A stretch of 37,905 bases of DNA from Enterobacterales bacterium (lineage in GTDB: Bacteria > Pseudomonadota > Gammaproteobacteria > Enterobacterales > Enterobacteriaceae), in assembly GCA_015655145.1 (NCBI GenBank), contig JAATFO010000006.1, positions 1-37,905 on the forward strand, given 5' to 3'. The notes under the pieces were generated by a model. The model did not search any database and was not told where the DNA came from. It saw only the letters and a list, made by a program, of their open reading frames with translations. The position numbers and the translations under genes were made by a program. Within the stretch, counting starts at the first letter, position 1; every line of letters begins with the position of its first letter. This document shows positions 1 to 8,649 of this stretch, one piece after another.

Positions 1-114
1 GTCATACCAGGCCTGAATGGCCGACTCATCAAGCCAGAATGTCAGTGAGCCCCGATGGATGAGCGCCTTGTTGTAGGTAGCCCAGTTGGTGATTTTGAAC
101 GTTTGTTTTGCCAC
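1..114 (-). CDS. IS903-type transposase, N-terminal 38 residues (cut by window edge)
   Basis: Read on the minus strand from a GTG at 114-112, the frame encodes an N-terminus containing KITNWATYNKAL and then RGSLTFWLDESAIQAWY. This is the conserved start of IS903-group DDE transposases of the IS5 family. The enzyme catalyses cut-and-paste transposition of its own element. The frame is open to base 1, so the DDE catalytic residues are not visible and completeness cannot be judged. The GTG lies 78 bases inside the terminal inverted repeat, which is a normal leader length. The inverted repeat next to it and the amino-acid pattern make the family call secure. Confidence 0.9.
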   Translation of the reverse strand, partial: MAKQTFKITNWATYNKALIHRGSLTFWLDESAIQAWYD

Positions 115-191
115 GTGATATCGCTGCAGGATCAGGAGTGTGGTGATCTGATCCTGATTGCGGCCAAACGTTCGATTTATTCAACAAAGCC
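1..191 (-). mobile_element. IS903-like (IS5 family) insertion sequence, terminal 191 bp, continues beyond the window
   Basis: The 18-bp sequence GATTTATTCAACAAAGCC at 174-191 is the reverse complement of the terminal inverted repeat that I recall for IS903. The element runs leftward from 191 and leaves the window at base 1. Inside it, on the minus strand, is the start of an IS903-type transposase. IS903 makes 9-bp target duplications, so GTTTTCAAG at 192-200 is the expected duplicated target. The other copy would lie outside the window. About 870 bp of a normal 1.06-kb element are not visible. Confidence 0.93.
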
Positions 192-576
192 GTTTTCAAG
201 GTGGCAGTGGGTTTTGAGGGGGTCTCCAGGGGCGATAAAAGTTAAATATACCGCTACGGGTAGTTATGTGACCGTTTATGTACTGTTTGCTGCATATACC
301 TGGAATGCGGCTGTCTTTGCCCGGACCAATGGTTCTAACTGGTATTCATCCGGAACATGGTCGCGCTGGGATCCATAGGTGGTTAAGTTAGATGCAGAGC
401 CAGAAGGCACGGTAGCACAACAATGCGTGTCGATTCATAACCGGCTGGCGGGCATTGGCGCCAATGAAGATGGAAATCTGGTTGCTAAAACCGGGGAGGT
501 TGCGATCACGGCACTTGATGGTTACAGCGTGGCGGAAATGATGCAGGTCGTTATTAATGGCATTTCGAGCCTGTAA
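192..576 (+). pseudogene. decayed gene, possibly phage tail-fibre-like, cut by the IS and by an in-frame TAG
   Basis: Beyond the IS boundary at 191 the plus strand has one continuous frame to a stop at 574-576, broken only by TAG at 376-378. The first part is rich in aromatic and beta-forming residues, including TWNAAVFARTNGSNWYSSG, a texture seen in phage tail fibres and adhesins. The second part (GTG at 379 onward) reads like a C-terminal extension ending VINGISSL. A single C-to-T change of CAG to TAG would explain the split. Alternatively the second part starts at GTG 379, but no good ribosome binding site precedes it. The 5' part of the gene is cut off by the IS. The phage assignment is a weak inference from composition. 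Confidence 0.45.
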
Positions 577-958
577 TTTAAATTGTAAACAGCTACACAC
601 TATGCCGGGAATCAATAAAACAGCAATATTGGGCAGGTTGTGTCCCAACATGTTGTCGGTTTACTGGCTGACACATCTGTGATTTTCCCCCCGCGGTTAT
701 CAGATATCGAAAATTACCCGCCGCCATTGCGCAGCGTGTCAGGTTTACCCGCTCATACAGACATTTTTATTATACCTGTTTTGTCTTTATTATAATTTTT
801 AAGACGTAGCGACCAACAGTGCCTTATGCAACTATCAACGTCAAGATTTGCTATATATCAAACAGTCACCTGATAAATAATGATGTTACGGCAGCTTATA
901 AACGTGTAAGTGTACTTTTTTTGATGGTTTCATCCCGATGAGCGCATAAGGAAAACAT
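577..958. other. intergenic leader of the first amino-acid ABC operon
   Basis: This 382-bp stretch has no supportable gene. It is AT-rich, especially at 762-800, and probably carries the promoter of the binding-protein gene that starts at 959. A candidate promoter is listed separately. I see no operator that I can name. Confidence 0.6.
848..876 (+). promoter_or_regulatory. candidate sigma-70 promoter of the amino-acid ABC operon
   Basis: TTGCTA at 848-853 and TGATAA at 871-876 are separated by 17 bp and lie about 85 bp upstream of the ATG at 959. The match to the sigma-70 consensus is moderate. There is no experimental support, and other AT-rich hexamers nearby could serve as well. Confidence 0.35.
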
Positions 959-1792
959 ATGACAACAATCTCTCGTTTTAGCAAAAAACATCTGTCATTT
1001 ATCGCACTGCTTGCGTTCAGCAGTGCGACAAGCGTCACGGCTTATGCTGATCAGTTATCTGATATCAAACAAGCCGGGGTTATTCGTATTGCCACCTTTG
1101 ATTCAAACCCGCCTTTTGGCTCTGTTGATGAAAAAACGCATGAGATTGTCGGTTATGACGTCGATTTTGCCCAGGCGATTGCCAAAAAATTAGGGGTAAA
1201 ACTGCAACTGGTTGCCACTAATCCCGCGAACCGTATTCCATTATTACAGTCTGGCAAAGCGGATGTGATTATTGCGGACATTACGATTACCCCAGAACGG
1301 GCAAAAGTTATTGATTTTTCTACCCCCTACTTTATTACCGGACAACAATTCCTCGTGCCCGCAACCTCGCCGGATAAGCTGGACGGTTATGCTACTGCAC
1401 GCATTGGCGCAGTAAAAGGCACTACCGGTGAACAGGAATTACATCACCGTTTCCCGCAATCTCGCGTGCTGTCGTATGATGATATTCCACTGGCGCTGAG
1501 CGCGCTGCGTAATGGTAATGTGCAGGCGATCACCCAGGACAGCACCATCCTTGCCGGGTTGCTGGATGGCGCGCCAGATAAAGCGAAGTATAAAGTATTA
1601 CCTGAGTTGCTGAGTAAAGAAGAGATAGGCATTGGGGTGAAGAAAGATCAACCGGCGTTATTAAATGCGATCAATGATGAATTGTTGTCTCTGGAAAAAT
1701 CAGGCGAAGCCGTAAAAATTTACAATGCCTGGTTTGGTCCGCAAACCAAATCACCTCAGCCACGGTTGTTTACCATCAAAGCAGCAAAATAA
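959..1792 (+). CDS. polar amino-acid ABC transporter, periplasmic binding protein (family 3)
   Basis: This 277-residue protein has an N-terminal signal peptide with a likely cleavage after ALA-30 (AYA before DQ). It then follows the family-3 solute-binding fold: IRIATFDSNPPFG, GYDVDFAQAIAKKLG, a lobe with ADVIIADITITPERAKVIDFS, and a QAITQDSTIL segment in lobe II. Such proteins capture an amino acid in the periplasm and deliver it to the membrane complex. AAGGAAAAC just before the ATG is a good ribosome binding site. The ATPase and two permeases follow in the same direction, so the cassette is complete. Permease similarity to GltJ/GltK suggests an acidic or other polar amino acid, but the ligand cannot be read from sequence alone. 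Confidence 0.9.
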   Translation: MTTISRFSKKHLSFIALLAFSSATSVTAYADQLSDIKQAGVIRIATFDSNPPFGSVDEKTHEIVGYDVDFAQAIAKKLGVKLQLVATNPANRIPLLQSGKADVIIADITITPERAKVIDFSTPYFITGQQFLVPATSPDKLDGYATARIGAVKGTTGEQELHHRFPQSRVLSYDDIPLALSALRNGNVQAITQDSTILAGLLDGAPDKAKYKVLPELLSKEEIGIGVKKDQPALLNAINDELLSLEKSGEAVKIYNAWFGPQTKSPQPRLFTIKAAK

Positions 1793-1806
1793 AACAGGCG
1801 TCAGCT

Positions 1807-2634
1807 ATGCAAACGACGACGTCTCCCGCCGTACAAACGGCGGATGTTTCATTATTACCGGCCGCGGTTGAATTCCGTCAGGTCGATAAATTTTTTGGTC
1901 AACATCATGTTATTCGCGCGGTTAATTTACGGGTGAACCGAGGCGAAGTTGTAGCAATTTGTGGACCTTCAGGCTCAGGTAAATCGACGCTGATCCGTTT
2001 AATCAATCAACTTGAACCACTCAGCACAGGTGAAATCTTTATTAATAACGCGCCGACCACTAACCTGAAAGGTAAAGCCCTGCGCGAGTTAAGAGCGGGC
2101 ATCGGTTTTGTCTTCCAGCAATTTAATCTTTATCCCCATCTTGATGCATTGAGCAATGTGAGCCTGGCGTTAACCCAGATCCATCACTGGTCAGCGACAG
2201 ATGCGCAACAAAAAGCCCAGGCGTTATTGCAACGTGTCGGCCTGGCGGATAAAGCCCATCATTTCCCCGCTCAGTTGTCCGGTGGTCAGCAACAGCGAGT
2301 TGCCATTGCGCGTGCGCTGGTGACTGATCCAGAGATTATTTTATTCGATGAGCCGACCTCAGCGCTTGATCCGGAAATGATCGGCGAAGTGCTGTTGGTG
2401 ATGCAAGGGCTTGCTCACAGTGGCATCACCATGATTGTGGTGACCCATGAAATGAGCTTCGCGCGTGAAATAGCCGATAAAGTGATTTTTATGGATGGCG
2501 GTGAAATTCTTGAACAGTCTGACCCTGAACATTTTTTCAGTCAGCCTGCGCATCCGCGCGCGCAGCGATTTTTAGAAAAAGTCCTCTTCCCATTGAAATC
2601 AGCCGGGCAGGAAAAAAATGAACGGGTACCTTGA
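1807..2634 (+). CDS. polar amino-acid ABC transporter ATPase (GlnQ/GltL-like)
   Basis: This 275-residue cytoplasmic ATPase powers the importer encoded around it. Visible motifs are Walker A GPSGSGKST (about 53-61), the Q-loop in FVFQQFNLYPH (about 101-111), signature LSGGQQQRVA (157-166), Walker B IILFDEP (177-183) and the H-loop histidine in VVTHE (about 214). About 20 extra N-terminal residues precede the core compared with typical 240-residue GlnQ-type proteins. It starts 14 bp after the binding-protein gene. Its last 17 bp overlap the next permease gene, which points to translational coupling. All catalytic motifs are intact. Confidence 0.93.
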   Translation: MQTTTSPAVQTADVSLLPAAVEFRQVDKFFGQHHVIRAVNLRVNRGEVVAICGPSGSGKSTLIRLINQLEPLSTGEIFINNAPTTNLKGKALRELRAGIGFVFQQFNLYPHLDALSNVSLALTQIHHWSATDAQQKAQALLQRVGLADKAHHFPAQLSGGQQQRVAIARALVTDPEIILFDEPTSALDPEMIGEVLLVMQGLAHSGITMIVVTHEMSFAREIADKVIFMDGGEILEQSDPEHFFSQPAHPRAQRFLEKVLFPLKSAGQEKNERVP

Positions 2635-3424
2635 CTGGGCGGGCGTACTGACTGGCCAGCCTTTGCAGTGGATTATCTCCGGCTTTCTGACCACCCTTTA
2701 TGTCACCCTGGTGGCGAGCGTGCTGGCGACGGTAGTGACCTTGCTGATGTTTGTTTTGCGCAATTTACCCGGAAAATTCGGGCGGTGGGCTGTCGCGAGC
2801 TATGTGTCTGTTTTTCGTAATACGCCACTGCTGGTGCAGTTATTTTTCTGGTATTTTGCCGCTTACGGCGCCCTGCCACAGGTATGGCGCAATGCTATCA
2901 GCGATAACCATCCGTGGGCTACATTTCCGGGTAATGTGGCCTGGCTGACACCTGAGTTTCTGTGCGCGGCCTGGGGGCTGGCGTTGTTTACCGCCGCATT
3001 TTTAATCGAAGAAGTGCAAGCCGGATTGAATTCAGTGGCGCAGGGGCAGCGTGAGGCTGCGGTTTCACAGGGATTTAGTCAGTGGCAAATGTTGCGCTTT
3101 ATTCTTTTGCCGCAAGGGGTAGCCAACGCCTGGCAGCCGATTATCGGCCAGTATTTGAACCTGATGAAGTTATCTTCCCTTGCCAGTGCGATTGGTTTTT
3201 CCGAGCTGACGTATCAGGTCGGGCAGGTTGAAAGTTATAACGCGCATGCGTTGGCGGCATTTGCGGTCGGGACGTTGCTTTACCTTGGGCTGGGGGTGTT
3301 TATGGGGGGAATATTGCTGTATTTCGGCCCGGTGCGGGCGGGGAAAAAGAATATCGGGGCGGCTGTCGATGCCCTGATGGTCGAGGGGAAAAACGCCGCC
3401 GGGATAATCCGCCATGAACGTTGA
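2618..3424 (+). CDS. polar amino-acid ABC transporter permease (GltJ-like)
   Basis: This 268-residue inner-membrane protein of the HisM/GltJ permease family has several hydrophobic segments. It has the N-terminal FRNTPLLVQLFFWYF stretch and an EAA coupling loop around residues 131-166 (EEVQAGLNSVAQGQREAAVSQG). A longer periplasmic insert around residues 85-110 and the YNAHALAAF region resemble GltJ of the glutamate/aspartate importer. The gene overlaps the upstream ATPase gene by 17 bp and the downstream permease gene by 11 bp, so the three are almost certainly translated together. Together with the next gene it should form the heterodimeric channel. Confidence 0.88.
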   Translation: MNGYLDWAGVLTGQPLQWIISGFLTTLYVTLVASVLATVVTLLMFVLRNLPGKFGRWAVASYVSVFRNTPLLVQLFFWYFAAYGALPQVWRNAISDNHPWATFPGNVAWLTPEFLCAAWGLALFTAAFLIEEVQAGLNSVAQGQREAAVSQGFSQWQMLRFILLPQGVANAWQPIIGQYLNLMKLSSLASAIGFSELTYQVGQVESYNAHALAAFAVGTLLYLGLGVFMGGILLYFGPVRAGKKNIGAAVDALMVEGKNAAGIIRHER

Positions 3425-4097
3425 TTTTTCAGTTATCACCAATAACTTTACCTATCTGCTCTGGGGACGGTTATCTGACGGGCACGTGGGCGGGGTGTTG
3501 TTAACGCTGATAATGGCACTCTCCGCCGGGACGCTGGCACTGATTGTCGGCATATTCCTTGGCGCTGTCGCCTGGCGGTTTAGCGGATTTACCCGCCGTT
3601 GTTTGTTTATCTGGGCGGAGTTTATCCGTGGGATCCCGCTTATTTTTGTGATCTTCTGGTTGTACTTTCTGTTGCCGGTAGTTTTTGGCAGTACATTTCC
3701 CGGGGTATTGACGGTGATTCTGGCGTTGGCCTGGTTTTCCTCTGCGGCGGTGATGCATTCAACCCTTGCCGGACTGGAATCGTTGCCGGCGGGGCAACGC
3801 GAAGCCGGGGTCGCTTCCGGCTTAAGTGACAGCCAGATCTTGCGCGTAATTTTGTTTCCTCAGGCGTGGCCGAATTTGCTCCCCTCTTATGTGGGATTAT
3901 TTATTTCCCTGCTGAAAGATACCTCGCTGGCATTTATTGTTAATGTTCCGGAACTCACCACCGTTGCGGGTCAGGTCAATAACCGGGTGCAGATTTATCC
4001 GGCTGAAATCTTTCTGGTGATTGGCGCGGTGTATTATGTGTTATGCGCCTCGCTGGCGATTGTTGCGGCCAGGCTGGGGCAACAACATCAGCGATGA
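3414..4097 (+). CDS. polar amino-acid ABC transporter permease (GltK-like)
   Basis: This is a 227-residue inner-membrane permease. It carries the family stretch FIRGIPLIFVIFWLYFLLP (about 70-88) and an EAA loop at about 116-150 (STLAGLESLPAGQREAGVASGL). The segment KDTSLAFIVNVPELT fits the conserved region after that loop in GltK/HisQ-type proteins. Its ATG lies inside the end of the preceding permease gene. It is the last gene of the operon, and a 480-bp gene-poor stretch follows. The complete four-gene order (binding protein, ATPase, permease, permease) makes this the only amino-acid importer in the window with its own ATPase. Confidence 0.88.
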   Translation: MNVDFSVITNNFTYLLWGRLSDGHVGGVLLTLIMALSAGTLALIVGIFLGAVAWRFSGFTRRCLFIWAEFIRGIPLIFVIFWLYFLLPVVFGSTFPGVLTVILALAWFSSAAVMHSTLAGLESLPAGQREAGVASGLSDSQILRVILFPQAWPNLLPSYVGLFISLLKDTSLAFIVNVPELTTVAGQVNNRVQIYPAEIFLVIGAVYYVLCASLAIVAARLGQQHQR

Positions 4098-4577
4098 TAT
4101 GCCAGTGTACTACCCGGCACTCATCATGCGGTAGTGTGTTAGCTTTGCCATTTTTCGCATTTGTATTTCTGAATAATTTATTAAGATAAAAAGCACGATT
4201 GAAATTTAAGCATAAATGTAATGCCACTATTGACGCTAACTGATCCGAATTTCAAACCAGTATGCTTTGTTTCTCCGGCTAATCTATTTATCAGAAATCG
4301 ATTGCTGAAATACGTCATTGGTCTGGTTTCGCCAGTTGGTTAAACTCGGTTTCTGGTAAGGCAATGCCTTTATAGTATGAAGCCTCATGGCCATTCAGGC
4401 TGGCAAGCGTTCCTGTTTTTCTGAAGCGAATCAGACGTTGGCGATGTTTAATCAGCCGAATTACCTGGTTGTGTAAGTTTATCGGAATTCTCACTTGTCG
4501 CTTTGATGCAATCTGAATTATTTAGTGCGTTAGAGATGCGCCGAATTTTTTTATTTTAATTAACCAGGTGGATATGA
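4098..4577. other. gene-poor spacer with a possible gene remnant
   Basis: These 480 bp separate the amino-acid ABC operon from the next plus-strand operon. The first 200 bp are AT-rich without a supportable gene. The second half contains a minus-strand open frame with protein-like composition, listed separately. The promoter for the operon starting at 4578 should lie at about 4500-4560, but I could not choose a convincing -35/-10 pair. AGGTGG at 4566-4571 is the ribosome binding site for that operon. Confidence 0.5.
4315..4521 (-). pseudogene. possible remnant of an unidentified gene (68 codons, no standard start)
   Basis: On the minus strand, a frame is open from after a TAA at 4524-4522 to a TGA at 4317-4315. 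It has a balanced protein-like composition, including HNQVIRLIKHRQRLIRF and NGHEASYYKGIALPETEF. There is no ATG, and the only GTG would leave fewer than 60 codons. That fits the 3' end of a gene whose 5' part was lost, but chance is possible at this length. I do not recognise a family. The strand is opposite to both flanking operons. Confidence 0.28.
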
Positions 4578-5591
4578 ATGAAAGCTATCGTTTTGCGACA
4601 GCATGGCGGTAATGAACAGCTACGCTTTGAACCCGACTTTCCCGACCCACAACCTGATAGCGGCGAAGTGATTATACGCGTCAGGGCTTCCTCATTAAAT
4701 TACCACGATATCTTTACCCGCCGCGGAATGCCGGGCATTAATCTGCCTCTTCCTATTATTATCGGCCTGGACGTTGCCGGTGAAATTATCGCTGTCGGGC
4801 ACGATGTGGTTGACTGGAAAGTCGGTGACCGTGTGTTAGTTGACCCGGTAAACCGAGTCAGCGGCGGCCTGACAGGGGAAACTTCGCACGGTGGACTGGC
4901 GGAGTTATGCCAGGTTGCTGAACATCAACTGATTGCGTTGCCGGATGACATTCCTTTTGAACAGGCGGCCGCGTTGCCGGTCGCTTACGGTACGGCAATC
5001 CGCATGATGAACCGTGTCGGGCAAATTCAGCCCGGTGAGCGGGTATTGATTCTGGGGGCCAGCGGCGGCGTGGGCGTGTGTTGTGTCCAGTTGGCAAAAC
5101 TGGCGGGCGCCGAGGTGATAGCGTGTGCCGGTACGGAAGAAAAAGCCGCACGGTTACGCGCGCTGGGGGCTGATCATGTGATTCTCTATACCCAAACCGA
5201 TTTCATGAAAGCAGTTTTCCAGCAGTTTGGTAAACCGGTGCGCCGTCGTGGCGCGGTTAATCCGGGCGGCGTTGATGTGGTGGTTAATTTTACCGGCGGC
5301 GATACCTGGGTGAAGTCATTACGCACGTTACGTACTGGAGGGCGCTTGTTAACCTGTGGCGCGACTGCCGGGTTCGCACCGCCGGAAGATATACGCTACA
5401 TCTGGACGTATGAGCTGCAAATTCGCGGCTCCAACGGTTGGGAGCGTGAAGACTTACATGAATTGCTCCGCCTGGTACAACAGAAAAAACTTGATGTGGT
5501 GATAAACCAGCGCTGGCCGCTGGAGCAGGGTGCGCAGGCACTGGCTTCGCTGGAAGACCGTCATGTCTTTGGTAAGGTGATCGTGGCATGA
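4578..5591 (+). CDS. zinc-free MDR-family NAD(P)H:quinone oxidoreductase / alcohol dehydrogenase-like protein
   Basis: This is a 337-residue medium-chain dehydrogenase/reductase. The N-terminal GroES-like domain carries SSLNYHDIFTRRGMPG (about 38-53). The Rossmann domain carries the nucleotide loop LGASGGVG (159-166). The cysteine-rich structural zinc lobe of classical alcohol dehydrogenases is absent, as in quinone oxidoreductases and enoyl reductases. It probably reduces a carbonyl or an activated double bond with NAD(P)H. The start is ATG 4578, which follows AGGTGG with 6 bp spacing; an overlapping ATG at 4574 is out of frame. Its stop overlaps the start of the thioesterase gene by 4 bp (ATGA), so the two are translationally coupled. 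The substrate is unknown. Confidence 0.85.
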   Translation: MKAIVLRQHGGNEQLRFEPDFPDPQPDSGEVIIRVRASSLNYHDIFTRRGMPGINLPLPIIIGLDVAGEIIAVGHDVVDWKVGDRVLVDPVNRVSGGLTGETSHGGLAELCQVAEHQLIALPDDIPFEQAAALPVAYGTAIRMMNRVGQIQPGERVLILGASGGVGVCCVQLAKLAGAEVIACAGTEEKAARLRALGADHVILYTQTDFMKAVFQQFGKPVRRRGAVNPGGVDVVVNFTGGDTWVKSLRTLRTGGRLLTCGATAGFAPPEDIRYIWTYELQIRGSNGWEREDLHELLRLVQQKKLDVVINQRWPLEQGAQALASLEDRHVFGKVIVA

Positions 5592-6034
5592 CACAGCGAC
5601 TGAATGCACAACAAATTGCGGCGATTTTCCATGCATCTCCGGCGATTCGCTGGCTCAATATCCATGTTGAACAGGTAGATTATGAGAACGAGACACTGCG
5701 GGTCACAGTACCGATGCGCCCGGAGTTTGAGCGTCAGGCCGGCTCTGGTCAGTGGCACGGCGGTCCGCTGGCTGCGGTGATTGATACGGTGGGTGATTTC
5801 GCGCTGGGCATGTTACTGGGGCAGGGATTACCGACGCTGAATTTTCGCGTCGACTACCTGCGCCCGGCAGTTAACACCTCCCTGACAGTGATGGCACGTG
5901 TGCGGCGAATTGGCCGCAATGTCGGGATTGCCGATATTGACGTCTGCAATGAACAAGGTGTTTTGCTGGCGATCGGTCGGGCCAGCTATTCCACCACTTC
6001 GGTGAACGCCTCTCCTGATCAACAAGGACATTAA
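5588..6034 (+). CDS. PaaI-family hotdog-fold acyl-CoA thioesterase
   Basis: This 148-residue protein has the PaaI-type active-site region GQWHGGPLAAVIDTVGDFALG (around residues 55-74), with the HGG turn and the acidic residue ASP-66. The strands TLNFRVDYLRPA and TVMARVRRIGRNVGIADIDV follow, as expected for a hotdog fold. Such enzymes hydrolyse acyl- or aryl-CoA thioesters and often rescue CoA in aromatic-acid degradation. An acyl-CoA ligase ends the same operon, so the pair could make and unload a CoA intermediate. Coupled to the preceding gene by ATGA; the next gene starts 2 bp after its stop. Confidence 0.87.
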   Translation: MTQRLNAQQIAAIFHASPAIRWLNIHVEQVDYENETLRVTVPMRPEFERQAGSGQWHGGPLAAVIDTVGDFALGMLLGQGLPTLNFRVDYLRPAVNTSLTVMARVRRIGRNVGIADIDVCNEQGVLLAIGRASYSTTSVNASPDQQGH

Positions 6035-6036
6035 TC

Positions 6037-7680
6037 ATGAAGTTTAATTATTCCCGGCGTCGTTTGCTGACGCTGGCGGCAGCCGGCGGCGTATTGTCCG
6101 TTGCGGCGCCGACCTTTCGCGGTTTTTCGTTGATCAATGCCTCGTTTGCCGCCTCGGTGCAAGGGGCCACGCCAAAACGGGGTGGCACGCTGGTGATTTC
6201 ATGGGGCGGACTGGAGCCACAAGCGCTGTATGTTCCGGGCGGCGGCGGGTCGTCGCCGTTTCAGACTTCCACCAAAATCCTTGAGCGTCTGCTCAAACTG
6301 GATAACAAGCTGGTGTTTCAACCGGCGCTGGCGGAAAAAGTCACGCCTGACGCAGATTTTAAAGGCTATACCATAAGCTTACGGCCGGGAGTGAAATGGC
6401 ATGATGGCACGGATTTCACCGCAGATGACGTGGTATTCAATGTGCTGCAGCACTGGAAAGCGATTTCCGCCGGTATTGCCCTGAAATCACTTACTGCCGC
6501 CACCGCGCTGGATGCACATACCGTCAAACTGACCTTTAATGTGCCGGTGCCCGAGTTCTTCCTTAAATCAACGCTGGCCGGGCAATATCAACTGGTGTTG
6601 CCGAAGCATCTCTATGACGGAAAAGACATGTTGACCAATCCGTTGAATAATCGCCCGGTAGGCACCGGACCGTGGAAATACGGTAACTGGGTGCGTGGCA
6701 GCCATGTGGAATATCAACGCAATGAACATTACTGGTCAGCGGGACAACCGTATCTTGATACGCTGATTGTGCGCTGGTGGAGTGATGCCGCCTCGCGCAC
6801 TGCCGCGCTGGAAACCGGGGAGCTGAATGTCGGCTACTCGAATCCGATTCCGGCACGGGACATTGACCGTCTGCTGAAAGAGGGCAATGTGGTGCTCGAT
6901 ACGCGTGGCTATGAAAACTCAGCCTGGACGGTCACTGTTGAATTCAACCAGCGGCGCGACATTGTTAATCGTCGGGATGTCCGGCAAGCCATTCTGCATG
7001 CAATTGACCGTAATTTCATCGTTAACACCATCTACTTTGGGCGGGGAAAAGCAGCCATTGCGCCGATTTTTAGCAGCAATACGCTGTTTTACACCACAGA
7101 TGTGCCAGTCTATGACTTTGATCCGAAAAAGGCCGGCACACTGCTGGATGATGCAGGTTTACCGCTGAAAGACGGCAAACGTTTCACCGTGAATCTACTG
7201 GCTGCCGCCTGGTTTGAAGAGAACGCTAAACTGGGCCAATACCTGAAGCAGGCGCTGGAAGATATCGGTATTGCCGTCCGGCTGGATTCAGTCGATCGGG
7301 CCACCGCGCTGAAACGGATCTATACGGATTACGATTATGATATCGCCATTTCCAATTTCACTGCGCCGATTGAGCCAGTGCCCACGGTAACGCAGTTTTT
7401 CACCACCGATGGCATGGTAAAAGGGGCGGCATTCCGTAATGCCAGCGGTTTTAGTCATCCTGAAATGGATGCGCTGGTGGCGAAGATAACCATCGAAACC
7501 AATGAAGCGACCCGGCGCGATTTGGTGCATCAGTTTGCCAAACTGGCCAGCACGGAAGTGCCAATTGTACCGCTGGTGGAGATGCAATCGTTTACCCTGG
7601 CGCACAAGAATGTCCGCGACTTCACCACGGATGCCAATGTGCAAGGGACGTCACTCAATGACATCTGGCTTGCGGAGTAA
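6037..7680 (+). CDS. peptide/nickel-type ABC transporter binding protein (family 5) with Tat signal
   Basis: This 547-residue periplasmic binding protein has a twin-arginine signal (YSRRRLLTLAAAGG, residues 5-18) and probable cleavage near residue 38. After that come the SBP family 5 features: PALAEKVTPD, YTISLRPGVKWHDGTDFTAD (two adjacent parts of the conserved signature), RPVGTGPWKY and RQAILHAIDRNFIV. Family 5 proteins bind oligopeptides, glutathione, nickel chelates, opines or sugars. Tat export suggests folding, or binding of a ligand, before translocation. Two cognate permeases follow at once, but no ATPase genes are present. The company of a CoA ligase and a thioesterase suggests an organic acid or conjugate as ligand; this is inference. 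Confidence 0.9.
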   Translation: MKFNYSRRRLLTLAAAGGVLSVAAPTFRGFSLINASFAASVQGATPKRGGTLVISWGGLEPQALYVPGGGGSSPFQTSTKILERLLKLDNKLVFQPALAEKVTPDADFKGYTISLRPGVKWHDGTDFTADDVVFNVLQHWKAISAGIALKSLTAATALDAHTVKLTFNVPVPEFFLKSTLAGQYQLVLPKHLYDGKDMLTNPLNNRPVGTGPWKYGNWVRGSHVEYQRNEHYWSAGQPYLDTLIVRWWSDAASRTAALETGELNVGYSNPIPARDIDRLLKEGNVVLDTRGYENSAWTVTVEFNQRRDIVNRRDVRQAILHAIDRNFIVNTIYFGRGKAAIAPIFSSNTLFYTTDVPVYDFDPKKAGTLLDDAGLPLKDGKRFTVNLLAAAWFEENAKLGQYLKQALEDIGIAVRLDSVDRATALKRIYTDYDYDIAISNFTAPIEPVPTVTQFFTTDGMVKGAAFRNASGFSHPEMDALVAKITIETNEATRRDLVHQFAKLASTEVPIVPLVEMQSFTLAHKNVRDFTTDANVQGTSLNDIWLAE

Positions 7681-7683
7681 ATC

Positions 7684-8649
7684 ATGTTACGCCTGATCCG
7701 TCGCCGTTTGTTACAGGCGATTCCATTGTTGCTTGGGGTGATTATCATCAACTTTGTGCTGATGAATTTAGTCCCGGGTTCGCTACTGGATGTGATGACC
7801 GCTGAACAGCAGGTGACGGATCCGGTAATGATCGCGCGTTTGCGGCATCTTTATGGCATGGATGAGCCGGCAGGAATTCAGTTGTTGCACTATATCGGCG
7901 CCGTTGCCCGACTGGACCTGGGGTTTTCCTATCGACAAAACATGCCTGTACTGGATGTCATTCTGGCCCATCTCCCCGCGACGTTAATTCTTATGCTGTC
8001 GAGCATTGCCCTGGCGGTGATTATCGGCACAGCCGCCGGCGTGCTGGCAGCCGTGCGGGTTAACACCTGGTGGGATTCATTGATCTCTGCGCTGGCGGTA
8101 ATCTGCTTTGCAGCACCCAGCTTCTGGCTGGGCATCATGATGATTATCTTGTTTTCAGTAAAACTCGGCTGGTTTCCTGTGGGAGGAATGGAAACCATTG
8201 GCGTCAGATTGGGTCCCTGGGGCCAGGCATTAGATATTCTGCATCATTTGGTGCTGCCGGCTGTGGCGCTCGGTTTGTTTTATGCGGCGACCTATGCCCG
8301 GGTGATGCGGGCATCCATGCTGGAAGTGTATCAACTGGATTTTGTCCGCACCGCGCGCGCCAAAGGTCTGAGCCATGCCCGCGTGGTGGTGAGTCATGTT
8401 TTGCGTAATGCATTGTTGCCTGTTGTCACGCTACTTGGTTTGCAACTTGGCACGGTACTCGGCGGAAGCATTGTGGTGGAAGCGGTATTTAGCTGGCCGG
8501 GTATTGGCCAGGTGTTGTTTGACAGCGTGATGACCCGTAACTACCCGGTTATTCTCGGCGTGCTGGTGCTCAGTTCCCTGTTAGTGATCGTGATTAATAT
8601 TGTGGTCGATGTGATCTATTCACGTCTCGATCCCCGGATACGGAGCTGA
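7684..8649 (+). CDS. DppB/OppB-like ABC transporter permease
   Basis: This 321-residue inner-membrane permease has the N-terminal TM helix IPLLLGVIIINFVLMNLVPGS and the family stretch RLRHLYGMDEP. LDLGFSYRQNMPVLDVIL precedes the core. The coupling loop at about 209-247 contains SMLEVYQLDFVRTARAKGLS. After it comes VVEAVFSWPGIGQVLFDSV, a standard DppB signature. It would pair with the DppC-like product of the next gene to form the channel for the binding protein at 6037. It starts 3 bp after the binding-protein gene. All expected regions are intact. Confidence 0.92.
   Translation: MLRLIRRRLLQAIPLLLGVIIINFVLMNLVPGSLLDVMTAEQQVTDPVMIARLRHLYGMDEPAGIQLLHYIGAVARLDLGFSYRQNMPVLDVILAHLPATLILMLSSIALAVIIGTAAGVLAAVRVNTWWDSLISALAVICFAAPSFWLGIMMIILFSVKLGWFPVGGMETIGVRLGPWGQALDILHHLVLPAVALGLFYAATYARVMRASMLEVYQLDFVRTARAKGLSHARVVVSHVLRNALLPVVTLLGLQLGTVLGGSIVVEAVFSWPGIGQVLFDSVMTRNYPVILGVLVLSSLLVIVINIVVDVIYSRLDPRIRS

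Noticed and set aside
55..378. Plus-strand frame of 107 codons starting at ATG 55
   Set aside because: Its first 46 codons run antisense through the IS903 end and transposase start. Only the part after 191 can be host coding sequence, so it is described as part of the decayed gene.
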